A stretch of 64,000 bases of DNA from Methanoregulaceae archaeon PtaB.Bin056 (lineage in GTDB: Archaea > Halobacteriota > Methanomicrobia > Methanomicrobiales > Methanospirillaceae), in contig MVQD01000106.1 of the NCBI GenBank assembly GCA_002067095.1, positions 62,001-126,000 on the forward strand. Direction: 5' to 3'. Each line of letters starts with the position of its first letter. Within the stretch, counting starts at the first letter, position 1. The position numbers and the translations under genes were made by a program. The notes beneath the pieces are model-generated. The model saw nothing but the letters and a program-made list of their open reading frames with translations, did no database searches and was not told where the DNA came from. This document shows, in pieces, positions 17,863 through 26,661 of this stretch.

Positions 17863-19047
17863 TCAGGAATTTTCGTCTCCGTACGAGTTGTTCAGCGCTT
17901 CGGATGCTCTCGGGTCGTCGATCTCCTCGAGTGCCCTGATCACCCTGAGTCGGACTCCCGAATCTTCATCGTTCAGCGCTTCGATCAGGGGTTCGATGAT
18001 GCGCCTGTCCCTGCACTTCGAGAGGGCGCTTACGGCCCGGAGGCGGACGCTCCTGTCGGGGTCTTTCAGGGCCTCGATGAGGGTGTCGATGACGCTGTGG
18101 TCGCCTATCCGCCCGAGGGACTTGATGACCTCCCTGCGGACGAACCGGTTCTCGTCCTGCATTGCGGTGATGAGCACCGGAAGGGCGTCCTTGTTCCCGA
18201 TGATGCGAAGCGCAATCGCCGCCCCCATCCGGACGTGCCAGTCGTCGTCCGCCATGGCATCGATAAGGGAGGGGTAGGCATGTTCCCCCATCTCGCCGAG
18301 CCCCTCAGCCGCACCCTCGCGGCCGTACCGGTCCTCGTCCTTGAGGGCGTTGATCAGGGCAGGGATGGCCTTCCCGTCACCAATCTTTCCAAGCGACTTT
18401 GCCGCCTCCCTCCGCACGTACCGGTTTTCATCAGAGAGGAGCCCGATCAGCGGGTCAACCGCGCGGTAGTCGCCGAGTTCCCCGAGCGCCTTTGCGGCCT
18501 CCTCGCGCATCTCCTCGTCCGGGCTGTGGAGCGCGCGGATCACGTCGTCGAATGCGCCCTCGAACTTGATCTTTGCCCGGAGCGAGGGATGCTCCATCGC
18601 CTCCTCGAAACTCTCCCCCATCCCCGAATGCTCAAAGAACCCCTTCAGGAACGACTCCACCAGGGTGCGGTCCTTTGCATACAGCGCGAGCGCCACGAAT
18701 ATCGCGATGTCCATCCCGGCGTTGAGGAGCGCGATGAAGGGGTTGATGATGGCGCCCATCAGGTACATGAAGGTGGTGAGGAGGAGGATGGCCGCGATAA
18801 GGAGGATGGTGATCTGGAGCCCGCGCCGGGGATACCAGAGGGCCATCAGGATGAGGGGGATGAGATACAGGTGGGGGATGAGGGGGTAGACGGAGGCAGA
18901 GAACGCCTGGTCGCGGGAGACCACCAGGTATATGGTGAAGACCAGCGAAGTGACCGCAAAAATCCCTATAATAAGCAGTTTCACGGTGTCCCGCCTCTCG
19001 TCAAGCGTCTGGGACGCAGATGCCAGGATGCGGGAGTGGGCCGCCAT
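17863..19047 (-). CDS. membrane protein with C-terminal HEAT repeats
   Basis: The first 130 residues contain about four hydrophobic segments (near 22-44, 56-70, 77-99, 105-125). From about residue 155 onward there are seven HEAT-like (PBS lyase type) units of 31 residues with the recurring pattern R-x-x-A-x-x-x-L-G-x-x-G-D, ending in SYGDENS. Such repeats are protein-binding scaffolds; no catalytic residues are evident. It is transcribed away from the arl promoter region as a separate unit (TATA at 19075-19082) next to the motility cluster. A motility role is only positional speculation. Confidence 0.88.
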   Translation of the reverse strand: MAAHSRILASASQTLDERRDTVKLLIIGIFAVTSLVFTIYLVVSRDQAFSASVYPLIPHLYLIPLILMALWYPRRGLQITILLIAAILLLTTFMYLMGAIINPFIALLNAGMDIAIFVALALYAKDRTLVESFLKGFFEHSGMGESFEEAMEHPSLRAKIKFEGAFDDVIRALHSPDEEMREEAAKALGELGDYRAVDPLIGLLSDENRYVRREAAKSLGKIGDGKAIPALINALKDEDRYGREGAAEGLGEMGEHAYPSLIDAMADDDWHVRMGAAIALRIIGNKDALPVLITAMQDENRFVRREVIKSLGRIGDHSVIDTLIEALKDPDRSVRLRAVSALSKCRDRRIIEPLIEALNDEDSGVRLRVIRALEEIDDPRASEALNNSYGDENS

Positions 19048-19074
19048 GGTACATTCACTATGTCGTGGGGTACC

Positions 19075-19082
19075 ATTTAAAC
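19075..19082 (-). promoter_or_regulatory. TATA box for the TM-HEAT gene
   Basis: The minus strand reads GTTTAAAT about 26 bp before a predicted start near 19052, five bases before the ATG. Confidence 0.5.
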
Positions 19083-19202
19083 GCCGCGGTATTGTGGGGA
19101 GCCGGGTTTTGTGCGGTAAAGAGATCAGGGTTCATAAAACCCGCGAGGCGAACAACTCCCAAACGTATATGAGGCGCAACAGGCTACGTTTCACATCGCT
19201 CC

Positions 19203-19460
19203 ATGGACCTCATGAACATACGCCCCTGGATCTTCTTCTACCTCATCTGTTTCGTAGCCCTCCTGCTTGCCACCACCTTCATCGTCCAGGGAATCACCCC
19301 GCTCTTCTGGATGAGTTCCACCCTCATCCTCGTCGTGATAGGGTTCAACTTCATCTGCATATTCAGCGAGATCAAGGAGCACAGGAAGAGAAAAGCGCTG
19401 ATGAAGCAGATCTCGGCCGTGGAAGAGACAAAAGACCCGGGCAAGAACAAAAAAAAGTGA
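19203..19460 (+). CDS. small two-TM membrane protein
   Basis: No family recognised. The 85-residue protein has two hydrophobic segments (about residues 8-29 and 33-54) and a Lys-rich cytoplasmic tail (KEHRKRKALMK and a terminal KNKKK). A TATA-like CGTATAT at 19164-19170 fits a start near 19193. Its stop is one base before the next ATG, so it is probably cotranslated with the following gene. Confidence 0.75.
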   Translation: MDLMNIRPWIFFYLICFVALLLATTFIVQGITPLFWMSSTLILVVIGFNFICIFSEIKEHRKRKALMKQISAVEETKDPGKNKKK

Positions 19461-19461
19461 G

Positions 19462-20061
19462 ATGATGGACCACGAGATCTCCCTCCACCCGAGCGTGCAC
19501 GAGGTCGAGTTCTGGAAGCGTTACCGCGCCCTCCTCCGCATGATGGCGCACCTTGAGTCAAGGGAACAGATGATCAGGGCCCTGCAGGAGGAGACCGCAA
19601 TCCCCGAGAAGACAAGGGACGATGCCATCGGGCACCTGAAGGCTGAGCACGCGCAGAACATTGGCGCATTTCACGACTTCCTTGTCAATTTCTCAAGCCT
19701 TGCCCTTCAGGGGCTTCACCGCGTCGACATACGCATCGAGATCTCATTCAGGGAGGATGGAGCCCCTCGGTGTCACCGCTGCACCATTCACGTCGATGGA
19801 CGATCCCGGGACCTCCTCGTAGAGGAAGGGCAACGCCTCCTTGCGACACTCCCCCTGACAAGTGACGACCCGCACCCCGAGCAGTCGCTGATCCGTTTCT
19901 ATGAGAGCCAGGAACAGAATTTCGACCGAAATTCCAGGGGGGAACTCGACCGCTGCAGCCTCGAGATCACAAAGGAGATCTATCCCGGGTCCGGGTTCTC
20001 TGCAAAGATCCGCCTTCCTGCACAGGTCTTTTTCGGGAGCACCGGGGAAACTGACCCATAG
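19462..20061 (+). CDS. conserved-looking protein of unknown function
   Basis: No family recognised. The 199-residue soluble protein is helical in its first half (about 1-95, with HLESREQMIRALQEETAIP) and beta-rich in its second (RVDIRIEISFRE, CTIHVDGRSRDLLVEEGQRLL). There is no signal peptide, membrane segment or obvious catalytic motif. Tandem ATGs at 19462 and 19465 leave the start uncertain by one codon. The tight spacing with the upstream two-TM gene suggests a membrane-soluble pair. Confidence 0.72.
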   Translation: MMDHEISLHPSVHEVEFWKRYRALLRMMAHLESREQMIRALQEETAIPEKTRDDAIGHLKAEHAQNIGAFHDFLVNFSSLALQGLHRVDIRIEISFREDGAPRCHRCTIHVDGRSRDLLVEEGQRLLATLPLTSDDPHPEQSLIRFYESQEQNFDRNSRGELDRCSLEITKEIYPGSGFSAKIRLPAQVFFGSTGETDP

Positions 20062-20133
20062 CGCAATAAAGCCTCCAACGTCAATTGCATGGGAAGGTTT
20101 GCGGGATACCACTGGGAATAACAGAAGCAGGAA

Positions 20134-20143
20134 AATTTATATG
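20134..20143 (+). promoter_or_regulatory. TATA box for the small TM pair
   Basis: AATTTATATG lies about 26 bp before 20164, predicting a leaderless transcript beginning at the ATG. Confidence 0.5.
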
Positions 20144-20163
20144 TCGCCCATCTGTATCAGACA

Positions 20164-20352
20164 ATGAGCAGAACGATGGATGACGTGACCGTGTACCTGG
20201 TGATAGGCGTATTGATGTTCTGTATCGGCCTCATGGCAGGATACCTGTTGATGACTACTTACTACGCCAGGCGATTCCTTACGGTGGCAAAGGAATGCGA
20301 GCGTGCGGACTCCATCGCCCCCCTGATCACGGAGATGGAGAGGGAGTCATGA
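20164..20352 (+). CDS. small single-TM protein, tandem copy 1
   Basis: This 62-residue protein has one long hydrophobic segment (about 9-33), a basic YARRF boundary and a short cytoplasmic tail with IAPLITEMERE. It aligns end to end with the next gene product (shared Y-x-V-I, C-x-G-L, Y-x-R-R, A-K-x-C and I-A-P-L positions), so the two are tandem paralogues. Function unknown. The predicted start site coincides with the ATG (leaderless). Confidence 0.72.
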   Translation: MSRTMDDVTVYLVIGVLMFCIGLMAGYLLMTTYYARRFLTVAKECERADSIAPLITEMERES

Positions 20353-20377
20353 GGATGGGGCAGAGGAGGTCCGGGCA

Positions 20378-20560
20378 ATGGTAGATTTCACCGCATATGT
20401 CGTGATAAGCATCGTGACGCTTTGTTTTGGGCTCCTGGTCAGCTTCCAGGTCGCGCATATCATGTATGTGCGCAGGCTCACCCACCTGGCAAAAAGGTGT
20501 GTCGATACCGGAACCATCGCCCCGCTTCTGGTGGAGATAGAACTGGCAGAGAAGGGTTAA
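20378..20560 (+). CDS. small single-TM protein, tandem copy 2
   Basis: This 60-residue paralogue of the preceding gene has one TM segment (about 6-30), YVRRLTHLAKRC and IAPLLVEIE. It starts 25 bp after copy 1, so both are likely on one mRNA. The conserved cytoplasmic tails suggest a shared partner or hetero-oligomer. No known family. Confidence 0.72.
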   Translation: MVDFTAYVVISIVTLCFGLLVSFQVAHIMYVRRLTHLAKRCVDTGTIAPLLVEIELAEKG

Positions 20561-20659
20561 TTTTTTACGTTTATGCGAACCGTTACCCAGGGGTATCCCC
20601 CTATCATGCCATGAAGCCGTACGATATAGATGTTCTGACGGGACTGCGCTGGTGATACA

Positions 20660-21061
20660 TCACCTGCGTGCGCCGCCCTCGATGTTTTTCAGCATCATCC
20701 GCTTCAGCTTCTCCCTGCAGCTGTCGTGAAGGTCGGACCAGCGGATCGACTCAATGTCTTCTCCCTTTGCAGGCTCGTCCCGTGTCATGTCCACTGCCAT
20801 GGCGATGTCATGATCGAGCGCTTTTGCCCTCTCCCAGCATGCACGGGCCTCATCGTCCCTCCCAAGGCCACCCTGGAGGGTGATACCCTTGAATGCCCAT
20901 ACGTCGGCGTTCTTTGGCACTATCTCGAGTGCCTTGTCGTAATATTCCACCGCCTCCTCGAACTTCTGATCATGGGCAAGCAGGTCTGCCTTGAGCACAT
21001 ACCCGTCTGCGGTGTTGAGGGACTTGTCGGTCTTCTTCCAGAACTGGGACTTCTTCTCCAT
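20660..21061 (-). CDS. tetratricopeptide-repeat protein
   Basis: From the ATG at 21061 (MEKKSQFWKKTDK) the 133-residue protein contains two to three TPR units (GYVLKADLLAHDQKFEEAVE; ALEIVPKNADVWAFKG with partner helix) and a basic C-terminal helix. It is a small cytoplasmic protein-interaction module. A minus-strand TATA (TTTATATAAGC complement, 21104-21112) predicts a start near 21082. A longer open frame upstream is not protein-like. Confidence 0.8.
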   Translation of the reverse strand: MEKKSQFWKKTDKSLNTADGYVLKADLLAHDQKFEEAVEYYDKALEIVPKNADVWAFKGITLQGGLGRDDEARACWERAKALDHDIAMAVDMTRDEPAKGEDIESIRWSDLHDSCREKLKRMMLKNIEGGARR

Positions 21062-21209
21062 TGCGGACAACCCGGCGATAAATAGAGACCTATGCCACTG
21101 TATTTTATATAAGCATATGGCAGCAGGAAGGAATGGGGTGTCGCGGTGAAACCTTTGGGGTGCAGGCCGGGATAAACTAATAAATACCCTTACATGCAAC
21201 CCACAATGA

Positions 21210-21902
21210 ATGAAGGTGCCGGGGGTCTTTCCTGCAATCGTGGTTGTCCTCGTGATGTGTCTCCTCTGTTCGGGATGCATCACCCCGCCAAAGGAGACAC
21301 AGGCCGCACCCGTGGGCCCGGACGGAGCAAAAGCGACCACGGTTCCGACCGCGAGCCCGACGCAGAAGATCATTGACACCCGGTACGTGACACCCGCGAC
21401 ACCCTTTCCCACGGGGACGCCCGTGACTACACGGCCCACCTCCAGCCCGCCGCCGAACTTTACCGTCGAGCCAACGGTGTACAAGGTCATCTACCTGAAC
21501 ACTATCGATTTCACCTACAGCGTCTCCGCATATTCCACGACCGTCGAGACACCCCCGCTCATCATCGAGATGTGCCTTGTCCCAAAGATGGTGACGAGGA
21601 ATATCTGGTACGAGAGCAGGTATACCACGAGAGAGGACGTCTACACCACCCAGACGTACGTCAGCCCTGCGTCCTACTTCGAGATCAGGGTCCGCGACAA
21701 GGGTACGGGTGAAATCGTCGAGAAAGATGGGTTTGGAAAGACGTACAGCGTGGACACGAGGAAGGTGCTCCAGGTCCGGACTTCGGGCGATTACCTCATC
21801 GAATTTTCCGGAAATGATATCACTGCCACCCTGCAGATGCGGATTCCGGCCCCCCCGGGTGCGAACGTCACTCCCGCAGGGACCCTTGTCTGCCCCTCAT
21901 GA
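21210..21902 (+). CDS. secreted lipoprotein, function unknown
   Basis: The 230-residue protein has a hydrophobic signal peptide with a lipobox LLCSGC (lipidated Cys about residue 23), a Thr/Pro-rich linker (about 30-85) typical of exported archaeal proteins, and a beta-rich C-terminal domain with several Tyr (TRNIWYESRYTTRED). TATA AATAAATAC at about 21179-21187 predicts a leaderless mRNA. Its last 6 bp overlap the convergent mobA. No function can be assigned. Confidence 0.8.
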   Translation: MKVPGVFPAIVVVLVMCLLCSGCITPPKETQAAPVGPDGAKATTVPTASPTQKIIDTRYVTPATPFPTGTPVTTRPTSSPPPNFTVEPTVYKVIYLNTIDFTYSVSAYSTTVETPPLIIEMCLVPKMVTRNIWYESRYTTREDVYTTQTYVSPASYFEIRVRDKGTGEIVEKDGFGKTYSVDTRKVLQVRTSGDYLIEFSGNDITATLQMRIPAPPGANVTPAGTLVCPS

Positions 21903-22481
21903 GAGCCGCCCGAGGTCCTCAATTTTGTTGATGTTGGTGAATGTCCTGAGGTCAGGGTCGAGTTCCCGGATGGTTGCCACATCGACATAGCGGGCGTTCA
22001 TCCCCTGCACCATCCTCCGGATAGAGAGGCCTTCGTGGTTCCCGAGGGCGAGGAGGAGGGCATTTCTCCGGTACACGGCGTGGAGGGGCTCGATCATGTC
22101 AGGAGTCCATTGCGGGATGACTGCATCGAACTCGTTGAGGAGGGAGAAGAGCCTTTCGACCACCTGCATGGATATGCAGGGCATGTCGCAGGCGCAGACG
22201 AAGATTGCATCTCCGTGAGCGGCGAGTGCACCGGCATGGAGGCCGCCGATCGGGCCATGCCCGCGCCTTATGTCTGCCACGCACCTGACGTCCCTGAGGT
22301 GGGAGAAACGGGTGCACTGGGCCGGGTCTTTTGCGACAAGGATGATCTCGTCGACCACCCCGGCAAGAGTCCCGGTGAGTCTCTCGATGAATGTCCGGCC
22401 ATCGTATGTGAAGAAGTATTTCTCCAGGCCATTTACCCGCCTCGCCTCGCCTCCCACAAGGATGAGAGCTGACCGGTCCAT
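21897..22481 (-). CDS. mobA: molybdenum cofactor guanylyltransferase MobA-like
   Basis: MobA transfers GMP to molybdopterin to make MGD, needed for formate and formylmethanofuran dehydrogenases in methanogens. The 194-residue protein has the nucleotidyltransferase N-terminus (LILVGGEARRVNGLEKYFF; the canonical motif is LAGGxSxRMGxdK, so this copy is somewhat divergent), GPIGGLHAG, and CDMPCIS for metal binding. moaA is encoded at the other end of the window. Confidence 0.88.
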   Translation of the reverse strand: MDRSALILVGGEARRVNGLEKYFFTYDGRTFIERLTGTLAGVVDEIILVAKDPAQCTRFSHLRDVRCVADIRRGHGPIGGLHAGALAAHGDAIFVCACDMPCISMQVVERLFSLLNEFDAVIPQWTPDMIEPLHAVYRRNALLLALGNHEGLSIRRMVQGMNARYVDVATIRELDPDLRTFTNINKIEDLGRLS

Positions 22482-22660
22482 CAGGGTTCCCCTGGAAAAA
22501 ATGTCCGGGTGGGCAGCGTCCAGTCGATTCTGCGCCCGGCTTCCCCGAGTGGCCCCGGCTCATGAACAGAAAACCCGCAGTATGCCACGGCTGAAATGGC
22601 TGGTGAGAGAACCATCGGGATGCTATTGGGCATGGTGACTCTATTCCTGAAGACTGGTTC

Positions 22661-23104
22661 CTATCCGGATAAACACCTTGTGTTTCTTCGTTCCATGGCA
22701 AGGAGGGCTTCCTTGATCGCGGGATCGGGCGTGAAGCCCCCGGGGCCGGTCCGCGCGACAACCCTGTGACAGGGGATGACCAGGGGGGTGGGATTCCGCT
22801 TCATTGCAAGCCCGACCAGCCGCGGGGAGATGTCCAGTTCGCGCGCAATATCCCCGTAAGTCTCTATACGGCCGTATGGGATCTCCCATACTCTCCTGTA
22901 GACTGTCGAGTACGGGTACCCGGGAGAGAGCGCAATGCTCTGCAGTTCCCTGAGGTCGCCGGGAAAACCGGCACAGTAGCGCCGGATAGGAAGTGGCACG
23001 GCACCTTCAAGGGGAAGGGGTGAGAATCGGACCCGCCTCACCAGGTCGCCAGACCAGTGGACATGCACGTGCCAGAGTAAAAACCTGCATGACCCCTCCC
23101 TCAT
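22661..23104 (-). CDS. ogt: methylated-DNA-protein-cysteine methyltransferase (Ogt/MGMT family)
   Basis: The enzyme repairs O6-alkylguanine by irreversible transfer of the alkyl group to its active-site cysteine. From the ATG at 23104 there are 147 residues with acceptor Cys112 in IPCHRVVAR, the recognition-helix region (YGDIARELDISPRLVGLAMKR) and the PGGFTPDP segment (families usually have GGxxxGxxxK). The ATG overlaps the helicase stop as ATGA, with GGGA about 7 bp upstream. Longer frames upstream lie inside the helicase. Coupling to a helicase gene hints at a repair operon. Confidence 0.9.
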   Translation of the reverse strand: MREGSCRFLLWHVHVHWSGDLVRRVRFSPLPLEGAVPLPIRRYCAGFPGDLRELQSIALSPGYPYSTVYRRVWEIPYGRIETYGDIARELDISPRLVGLAMKRNPTPLVIPCHRVVARTGPGGFTPDPAIKEALLAMERRNTRCLSG

Positions 23105-25104
23105 CTCCATCTCCCGATCAACTCCCCGAACTCCTTTTGGTTGCAGGCACGCATCTCGTCTCTCATCCACTTCGGAAGCCCCCTGTTGACCCTGCCCTCG
23201 AGGAACCGCCGTTCGCCAAGGACAAGGACACCCCGGTCATCGGGTGTCCTGAGCACTCTTCCAAGCGCCTGCTGGGCGCGGTTTATTGCCGGGAGGGTAT
23301 AGCAGAGGAACTCTCCTTCGTCCCCGAACCGCCTGCGGTAGTAATCGATGACCATCTTTCGGACCTGGTTGAAGGGGGCGAGGGGCAGGCCTATCACCAT
23401 GGCACCCTGCAGGAGATCGCCCCGGTAATCAAGCCCCTCGCTCCACTTCCCCCCGCATACGGCCAGAAGGAGACCCGATTCTCCCGACCCGGGGAGGGAT
23501 AAGAATTCACGGAGGGCCTCCTCTGCGTCCCTTGCGTCCCTTGGCTCGAGAAATACTCTCTTCTTTTTTACCACCGCGGAGGGCAGTCCCGAGAAGAGCT
23601 CGAGTACCTGGTAGGACGGGAAGTAGATTGCAAGGTTTCCTTCCAGGCGCGAGAAGATCTCGATGTACGACCGTATCAGATGGAGGTTCTTCTCGTTCTG
23701 CCGCATGGAGAATGCGGTCGTGATGTCACTGGCACAGAGGATCATACGGTTCTCCCTCGGAAAGGTATTCGGCAGGGAGAGCGTCCTTACCGGGAGATCA
23801 CCGAAGTAATACTTTGCATACGCTTCGACGGGGGAGAGCGTCCCTGATATGAGCAGGCATGAATGGTGTAACTTCGCGATACCCTGCAGGGCTGGCCCCG
23901 GGTCTATGCTCCTTACCTCAAGGGATACGAGGCCATCGACCTTTCGAAAGAGCGTGAGGCAGGCAGGGTCTCTCGAGGACGAGGCAAGTTTCGCAAGGAA
24001 CCGGGTAAGGCGCTCGAGCGCGGTCTCCCGGAACTCCCCTGCCCGGATGTTGTTCTCCCTTACCCTTTCAGATATCTCCTCGAGATCGTCCACGATCCCT
24101 GCCATGGACTGATAGAGCGATCCTTTCACCACCATCCTGTCAAATATTGATGCATCGAACCAGTCCTCGCTCTCAAACGAGTTCTGCAGCCCTTCCATGA
24201 ACCCTGTGATGCGGGGGATCACCTGCTGGAGGGCTTCGGCTCCCTTCCTGGTACGCCGTAGGCCTGCAAGTTCGGTCCCTGCCTGGTGCAGCGTGTCCTG
24301 GTCAAGGCCAACACTCTGGGCATCTGTTGCGGCATCGCCGCAGTTGTGCGCCTCGTCAACGAGGAGCACCGCATCGGCAGGATCGAGGTTGAGATTTGCA
24401 TAGAGCCCCTCCCTGATCTCCTCGTCGAAGAGGTGCCGGTAGTTCAGGAGGATTACGTCTGCCTTCTGTGCTGCCAGGATCATCAGCTCGTAGGGGCAGA
24501 TTCCGGATGCAACTCCCTGCAGCTGGTGAGGCCATACCGTCTCCCGCGTCACACGTTCTGCTTTTGCCTGCAGGCTTGCAGAGGGGACCATACGAAGTCC
24601 CTCATCGGACTGGACAAAGACCCGGCTCCCGATGAAGTGCGGGCAGAGCATCGGTCGTTTTGGGTCCATCCTCCGTATCTGCTGCTGTATGAAGGGATCT
24701 TTCGACGGCACGAGCGACCCCTTCTCGGCACGCTGACGCATCAGGGTGGTGGAAAATCCCTTCACGCCCTCGCAACGACGATATACGTCCCCCTCCCCGG
24801 AAAGGGGGCACATCCCCCTCTTTCCGATCAGGTAGGCGGTCTTCAGTCCCGGTCTCTTTACCCTGATGAGGGCAAGTTCCCGGATAAAGGTATTGAGCTG
24901 GCTGACGGTACGGACGCATACAATGACACGCCTCTTCTCTCTGGCGGCGAGAAGCGCCGCGAGAAGGCTTGATTTCCCGCTCCCCGTCGGGGCGTCAATA
25001 AGCCCCGTGACGCCATCCTGTGCGCAGGAGAGCCCGAATTCGAGCATCTCACGCTGGCAGGGGCGGTATTCTTCGTAGGGAAACCAGTCGTCGAGGCTGT
25101 CCAT
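23101..25104 (-). CDS. XPD/Rad3-DinG family DNA helicase with Fe-S cluster
   Basis: This superfamily 2 helicase has a 4Fe-4S domain; archaeal XPD homologues unwind DNA 5' to 3' in repair. In 667 residues it has Walker A DAPTGSGKS (Lys44), DEAH at 250-253, and four cysteines placed to hold the cluster (Cys99, Cys111, Cys154, Cys203). C-terminal helicase motifs include SEGLDYRGDLLQG and the Arg-finger region QALGRVLRTPDDRG. It is divergent from purB, sharing an A+T box, and overlaps the MGMT gene by 4 bp. Confidence 0.9.
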   Translation of the reverse strand: MDSLDDWFPYEEYRPCQREMLEFGLSCAQDGVTGLIDAPTGSGKSSLLAALLAAREKRRVIVCVRTVSQLNTFIRELALIRVKRPGLKTAYLIGKRGMCPLSGEGDVYRRCEGVKGFSTTLMRQRAEKGSLVPSKDPFIQQQIRRMDPKRPMLCPHFIGSRVFVQSDEGLRMVPSASLQAKAERVTRETVWPHQLQGVASGICPYELMILAAQKADVILLNYRHLFDEEIREGLYANLNLDPADAVLLVDEAHNCGDAATDAQSVGLDQDTLHQAGTELAGLRRTRKGAEALQQVIPRITGFMEGLQNSFESEDWFDASIFDRMVVKGSLYQSMAGIVDDLEEISERVRENNIRAGEFRETALERLTRFLAKLASSSRDPACLTLFRKVDGLVSLEVRSIDPGPALQGIAKLHHSCLLISGTLSPVEAYAKYYFGDLPVRTLSLPNTFPRENRMILCASDITTAFSMRQNEKNLHLIRSYIEIFSRLEGNLAIYFPSYQVLELFSGLPSAVVKKKRVFLEPRDARDAEEALREFLSLPGSGESGLLLAVCGGKWSEGLDYRGDLLQGAMVIGLPLAPFNQVRKMVIDYYRRRFGDEGEFLCYTLPAINRAQQALGRVLRTPDDRGVLVLGERRFLEGRVNRGLPKWMRDEMRACNQKEFGELIGRWR

Positions 25105-25130
25105 GATACCTTACCATTGTATCGCTGACT

Positions 25131-25142
25131 CTTTTTTATTAT
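25131..25142. promoter_or_regulatory. shared A+T box serving divergent purB and helicase promoters
   Basis: CTTTTTTATTA reads as a TATA element on both strands. It lies about 29 bp before the purB ATG and about 31 bp before the helicase ATG, in a 61-bp intergenic gap. Confidence 0.45.
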
Positions 25143-25165
25143 CGGGAAACACCAAACCTTCTTCC

Positions 25166-26515
25166 ATGGCAATCCATCCCATCGAGTTCCGGTATGGGAC
25201 TGCGGAAATGCGGTCGATCTGGGAGGAGGAGTACCGTTTCTCCTGCATTGTGCAGGCTGAGGTCGCCCTTGCGAGGGCATCTGCTGCCCACCTGTTCATC
25301 CCGGCCGCTGCCGCAGATGCCATCGCTGCGGGGGCCGGGAAGGCGACGCTCGCGAGGGCCAAAGAGATCGAGGAGGAGATCAGCCACGATATGATGGCGA
25401 TTGTGAAGGCCGTTGCGGAACAGTGCGGCGAGGGAGGGGGGTATGTCCACTACGGTGCAACATCAAACGATATCCTGGATACTGCGACAGGACTGCAACT
25501 GAAGGCCGCAATTGCAGTCCTGGATGAAAAACTTCGAAGGCTGCTGTCTGTCCTGCTGAAGAGGGCTGATGAGACGCGGACCCTCGTCTGTGCGGGGAGG
25601 ACCCATGGCCAGATCGGGGTGCCCACCACTTACGGCCTCAGGTTTGCCATCTGGGCGAGCGAGGTCGCCCGTCATATCGAGCGGCTCGGCCAGATGACCC
25701 CGCGGGTGGCAGTCGGGCAATTGACCGGCGCAGTAGGGACCCAGTCGGCGCTCGGGGGGAAGGGGATGGAGATCCAGGCGACAATGATGGAGATCCTCGG
25801 CCTGGTCCCCGTGGATGTCTCAAACCAGGTAATCTCGCGGGACCGGTACGCAGAGTATTTCATGCTCCTGGCAAACATCGCCACCACTCTCGACAAGATA
25901 GGCATTGAGGTGAGGACCCTGCAGAGGACTGAGATCGGTGAGGTGGAGGAGGCGTTTGGAGCAAGGCAGGTCGGGTCGAGTACCATGCCGCACAAGAGGA
26001 ACCCCATCAGGAGCGAGCAGGTCTGCGGCCTTGCCCGTGTTGTCAGGGCCGCTGTTGAACCCGCCCTCCAGAATAACACACTCTGGGACGAGCGGGACCT
26101 CACCAACTCTTCGTGCGAGCGCGTCCTCTTCCCTGAGGCGACCATCCTGGCAGACCATATCCTGGCCCTTATGATCAATGTGATCGAGGGGCTCACGATA
26201 AAGCATGACCGGATTGCGCAGAACCTTGCCATGCTCCAGGGGGTGAACATGGCGGAGTCTGTGATGATCGAACTGACCGGGAGGGGGATGGGCAGGCAGG
26301 AGGCGCACGAAGCAATGCGGAAAGCCAGCATGCTGGCAGTGGAACGAAAGATACCTCTTGCCGAGGTCCTGTCATCTGATGAGGAGGTGAGTAAGTTCAT
26401 CAGTCCCGGGGAAATCCAGGCACTCCTTGATCCCGAACATTACATCGGCACCGCCCCTGCGCAGGTGGAGCGGCTTGTCCGGAAGCTTTTACCGCTGTGC
26501 AAAAAGAGCCTGTAA
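25166..26515 (+). CDS. purB: adenylosuccinate lyase
   Basis: PurB performs two fumarate-releasing steps: SAICAR to AICAR and adenylosuccinate to AMP. From the ATG at 25166 the 449-residue protein shows the fumarase/aspartase superfamily signature GSSTMPHKRNP, the catalytic-His region YVHYGATSNDILDT and GRTHGQIGVPTTYG. Longer frames begin inside the promoter. The A+T box 25-30 bp upstream predicts a nearly leaderless mRNA. Confidence 0.96.
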   Translation: MAIHPIEFRYGTAEMRSIWEEEYRFSCIVQAEVALARASAAHLFIPAAAADAIAAGAGKATLARAKEIEEEISHDMMAIVKAVAEQCGEGGGYVHYGATSNDILDTATGLQLKAAIAVLDEKLRRLLSVLLKRADETRTLVCAGRTHGQIGVPTTYGLRFAIWASEVARHIERLGQMTPRVAVGQLTGAVGTQSALGGKGMEIQATMMEILGLVPVDVSNQVISRDRYAEYFMLLANIATTLDKIGIEVRTLQRTEIGEVEEAFGARQVGSSTMPHKRNPIRSEQVCGLARVVRAAVEPALQNNTLWDERDLTNSSCERVLFPEATILADHILALMINVIEGLTIKHDRIAQNLAMLQGVNMAESVMIELTGRGMGRQEAHEAMRKASMLAVERKIPLAEVLSSDEEVSKFISPGEIQALLDPEHYIGTAPAQVERLVRKLLPLCKKSL

Positions 26516-26661
26516 CAATAGAGGGACCTTCTCTTTTGGGCCGGATTGCTGCATATTCCTCCTGGGGGAATGAGCAGGGGACATTCAATTGATGCGACGG
26601 GACCGTGAATGGACCTCCCCCGCATTCCGGGTACGAGGGTGAAAAAAAGCGGTATGGGAAT

